NCBI GenBank assembly: GCA_036403035.1
Contig: DASWRT010000217.1
Span: 1 to 6,605, forward strand
DNA: 6,605 nt
Source: DASWRT01 sp036403035
Lineage (GTDB): Bacteria; Pseudomonadota; Alphaproteobacteria; ATCC43930; CGMCC-115725
Reading direction: 5' to 3'
Numbering within the stretch: the stretch's first letter is position 1; each line of letters opens with the position of its first letter. The notes under the pieces are model-generated. The model was not told the DNA's origin and ran no database searches. It worked only from the letters and a program-made list of their open reading frames with translations. The translations under genes and the position numbers were made by a program. Below, in pieces: positions 4,757-6,605 of the stretch.

Positions 4757-4866
4757 ATACGTTCATCCTGCGGCGGAGAGGCGCGGGATCGCGGATGAAC
4801 ATGGCGGCGCGGCGGGAAATCCCTCCGCCCCGACGACAAGAACTTCAAAGCGGCAGCGAGGCGTTC

Positions 4867-6519
4867 ATGAGAAAACGCGGCAAGCATCTATTCCGGTGGA
4901 CGGTGGAGCGGAAGATCGGGGCTTTTTTCACCGGGGCCATCCTGGTCGGCCTGACGGTCCTGATCCTGTTGCAGGCGCATACCCAGCGCGCGAGCCTCAT
5001 CGCCCTTACGCTGAGCGATGCGCGGATCAAGACCGAGATGCTGGCGACCGCGACGCGCATCGGATTCAGCGCCGGCGACGACGCCGCGATCGAGACGGAG
5101 TTCAAGCCGCTCGCCGACGCCGAGGACACGCAGCTGGCGAGCGTCGCCGCGTTCGACGCCAAGGGCGAGCTGCGCTTCGTCGACGACAATCCGCGCCTGA
5201 CGCCGCATGATTTGAAAGACGCGCTCGCCAAAGCGCCGGAAGTGCTGTCCGGACCGAAGACCGTCGCCCGCGTTACCGACAACCATATGATCGTGATCGC
5301 GCCCGTCGTGTCGCCGCGGAACTCGAAGGTGCTGGGCGCGCTCGCCATCGCCTGGAGCCTCGACCGGCACAACGCCGCCGCACGGACCGCCGTCCGCGAC
5401 CAGTCCGCGCTCGCCGTGGCGGTCGGGCTGGCGCTGACCCTGGTCCTGGCGGGGCTGCTGCGCTGGATGATCGGCGTGCCGCTGCGCAGGATGACGGCGG
5501 CAATGACGCAGCTGGCCGAAGGCAACATCGATCTTGCGATCCCTTGCCGCGAGCGTGGCGACGAGGTCGGCGAGATGGCCGCCTCGGTGCAGGTGTTCCG
5601 CGACAACGCCGAGACGATCCGCCGCCTCCAGCAGGAGCAGGAAGAAGCGAAGCGCGCCGCCGAGGAGGAGCGTCAGGCGGCCTTGCTGCGCCTCGCCGCC
5701 GATCTCGAAGACAGGCTGAAGCACGTCGCGGAGGCGATGGCGTCGCGTGCCGGGGAAGTCGAGACCCGGGCGCACGACATGGAGAGCTTCGCCGAGCAGA
5801 CGACCGAACAGTCGCGCGCCGTCGCCACGGCGTCCGAAGGGGCGTCCTCGCACGTTCAGGCGATGGCCGACGCCGCCGAGCAGCTCAGCGCCTCGATCGC
5901 CGAACTGGGCCGGCAGGCGCAGGAGACGTCGCGGGTGGCGCGCGAGGCGGTGGGCGAGACGGAGTCGACCGCGGGGTCGGTCTCGGTGCTCTCGACGACC
6001 GCCAGCCGGATCGGCGAGGTCGTGCAGCTTATCACCGACATCGCCGGCCGGACCAACCTGCTGGCGCTCAATGCGACGATCGAGGCGGCGCGCGCCGGAG
6101 AGGCCGGCAAGGGCTTTGCCGTCGTCGCCTCCGAGGTCAAGAACCTCGCATCGCAGACCGAGCGCGCGACCGACGAGATCACCGGCCAAGTGACCGCGAT
6201 CCAGAAGGCGACCGACGACGTCGTCGCGGCGATCCGCGTCATCGGCGGCACGATCGACCGGGTCGCCCACATCGCCGGTGAGATGACCGCCGCCTTGCAC
6301 GAGCAGGACTCCGCGACGCAGCAGATCGCGCGCAACGCCCAGGAGGCGGCGGTCGGCACGGCGGCGGTGTCCACGAACATCTCCGGCGTGACCGAAGCGA
6401 CGAGCCGTACCGGCGACGGCGCCGCCGTCGTGCGCGAGGCGGCGAGCGATCTGGTCCGCCAGTCCGGCCTGCTCGAACAGAGCCTCGCCGAGTTCCTCTC
6501 GGCGGTGCGGGCGGCATAA
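4867..6519 (+). CDS. Methyl-accepting chemotaxis protein (transmembrane, HAMP domain)
   Basis: This is a 550-residue chemoreceptor. The basic start is followed by a first membrane helix (about 17-37), a periplasmic sensor region (about 38-178, possibly PAS/Cache-like, ligand unknown), a second helix (about 181-203), a HAMP linker (about 204-255), and a coiled-coil signalling domain to about residue 545. The tip, around DIAGRTNLLALNATIEAARA (391-410) followed by GEAGKGFAVVASEVKNLA, is the conserved CheA/CheW-contact hairpin. The usual Gln before TNLLALNA is Arg here. There is no C-terminal NWETF-type pentapeptide for CheR/CheB tethering. I chose the ATG at 4867 (GAGG at 4858-4861) because it gives a short cytoplasmic head before helix 1. 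An in-frame ATG at 4795 with GGAGAGG at 4775-4781 would add 24 residues, but the 13-base spacing is poor. No che genes are adjacent, so it probably signals through an array encoded elsewhere. Confidence 0.93.
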   Translation: MRKRGKHLFRWTVERKIGAFFTGAILVGLTVLILLQAHTQRASLIALTLSDARIKTEMLATATRIGFSAGDDAAIETEFKPLADAEDTQLASVAAFDAKGELRFVDDNPRLTPHDLKDALAKAPEVLSGPKTVARVTDNHMIVIAPVVSPRNSKVLGALAIAWSLDRHNAAARTAVRDQSALAVAVGLALTLVLAGLLRWMIGVPLRRMTAAMTQLAEGNIDLAIPCRERGDEVGEMAASVQVFRDNAETIRRLQQEQEEAKRAAEEERQAALLRLAADLEDRLKHVAEAMASRAGEVETRAHDMESFAEQTTEQSRAVATASEGASSHVQAMADAAEQLSASIAELGRQAQETSRVAREAVGETESTAGSVSVLSTTASRIGEVVQLITDIAGRTNLLALNATIEAARAGEAGKGFAVVASEVKNLASQTERATDEITGQVTAIQKATDDVVAAIRVIGGTIDRVAHIAGEMTAALHEQDSATQQIARNAQEAAVGTAAVSTNISGVTEATSRTGDGAAVVREAASDLVRQSGLLEQSLAEFLSAVRAA

Positions 6520-6538
6520 GAGCCTATCAGCGCGGAGT

Positions 6539-6569
6539 GCGATCCGGGTAGAACGGACAACCCGATCGC
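6539..6569. terminator. Imperfect hairpin after the chemoreceptor gene
   Basis: GCGATC-C-GGGT (6539-6549) pairs with ACCCGATCGC (6560-6569) except for one bulged C, leaving a 10-base loop, 20 bases after the chemoreceptor stop. There is no T-run, so it is at best a Rho-assisted terminator or mRNA 3' stabiliser. The fold is seen; the role is inferred from position. Confidence 0.35.
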
Positions 6570-6576
6570 GCGGATT

Positions 6577-6605
6577 CCCCCCACCCCGACCCCCTCCCGC
6601 AAGGG
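6577..6605. repeat. Left part of a C-rich intergenic hairpin repeat, cut by the window edge
   Basis: The last 29 bases are almost all C with the core CCCCCTCCCGCAAGGG. CCC (6596-6598) and GGG (6603-6605) already pair around a GCAA tetraloop. A following A and G-run would extend the stem through the preceding C5-T. As I recall, C-rich intergenic hairpins of this type are frequent in GC-rich proteobacteria. The missing right arm means this is only a partial call. Confidence 0.4.

Noticed and set aside
4675..4866. N-terminal extension of the chemoreceptor from 4675 or 4795
   Set aside because: It would place a long, poorly conserved polar segment before membrane helix 1, and neither start has a well-spaced ribosome binding site.
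4888..6300. 470-codon minus-strand open frame opposite the chemoreceptor
   Set aside because: A shadow of the chemoreceptor gene in a GC-rich genome; low-complexity Arg/Gly/Leu product with no domain.

Overview
This GC-rich window looks like chromosome from an alphaproteobacterium. The signs are the alphaproteobacterial-type chemoreceptor signalling tip, a class III cyclase with the N-terminal region common in alphaproteobacterial cyclases, a CtrA-type TTAA-N7-TTAAC site, and a C-terminal PEP-CTERM-like sorting signal. A sphingomonad or a relative is plausible from the style of the small genes and the intergenic repeat. That is an impression only, and no marker here fixes the genus.

Left part (1-1350). 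The window opens inside a plus-strand gene for an exported protein with a PEP-CTERM-like tail. It converges on a minus-strand DoxX-family membrane protein gene, and a strong hairpin lies between them, overlapping the doxX stop codon. Upstream of doxX lies a gene-poor stretch. It holds a candidate doxX promoter, a 206-bp element bounded by near-perfect 20-21 bp inverted repeats (879-1084) with an internal hairpin and a 20-bp-period direct repeat, a perfect CtrA-type site (1137-1153), and a 39-codon gene for a small single-pass membrane protein.

Middle (1376-2540). A minus-strand gene encodes an exported metallo-beta-lactamase-fold hydrolase with altered metal-ligand motifs. Divergent from it is a compact transcription unit of roughly 200 bp. 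It has a promoter candidate, a Shine-Dalgarno sequence with 15 nt of perfect complementarity to the 16S rRNA 3' end, a 25-codon ORF starting with GTG, and a textbook rho-independent terminator. This is the least explained part of the window.

Right part (2541-6605). A plus-strand pair with an ATGA overlap encodes a kynurenine-formamidase-like alpha/beta hydrolase and a class III nucleotide cyclase. The cyclase keeps both metal aspartates and the transition-state Asn/Arg, but has Glu where adenylate cyclases have the purine-selecting Lys. After a 284-bp spacer, which may hold a 33-residue ORF, comes a full-length methyl-accepting chemotaxis protein with a periplasmic sensor, HAMP and signalling domains. 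The window ends in a C-rich sequence that looks like the first half of an intergenic hairpin repeat.

The cyclase and the chemoreceptor both belong to signal transduction, but nothing in the sequence shows that they work together. I see no tRNA, rRNA, CRISPR array, insertion sequence or phage gene.
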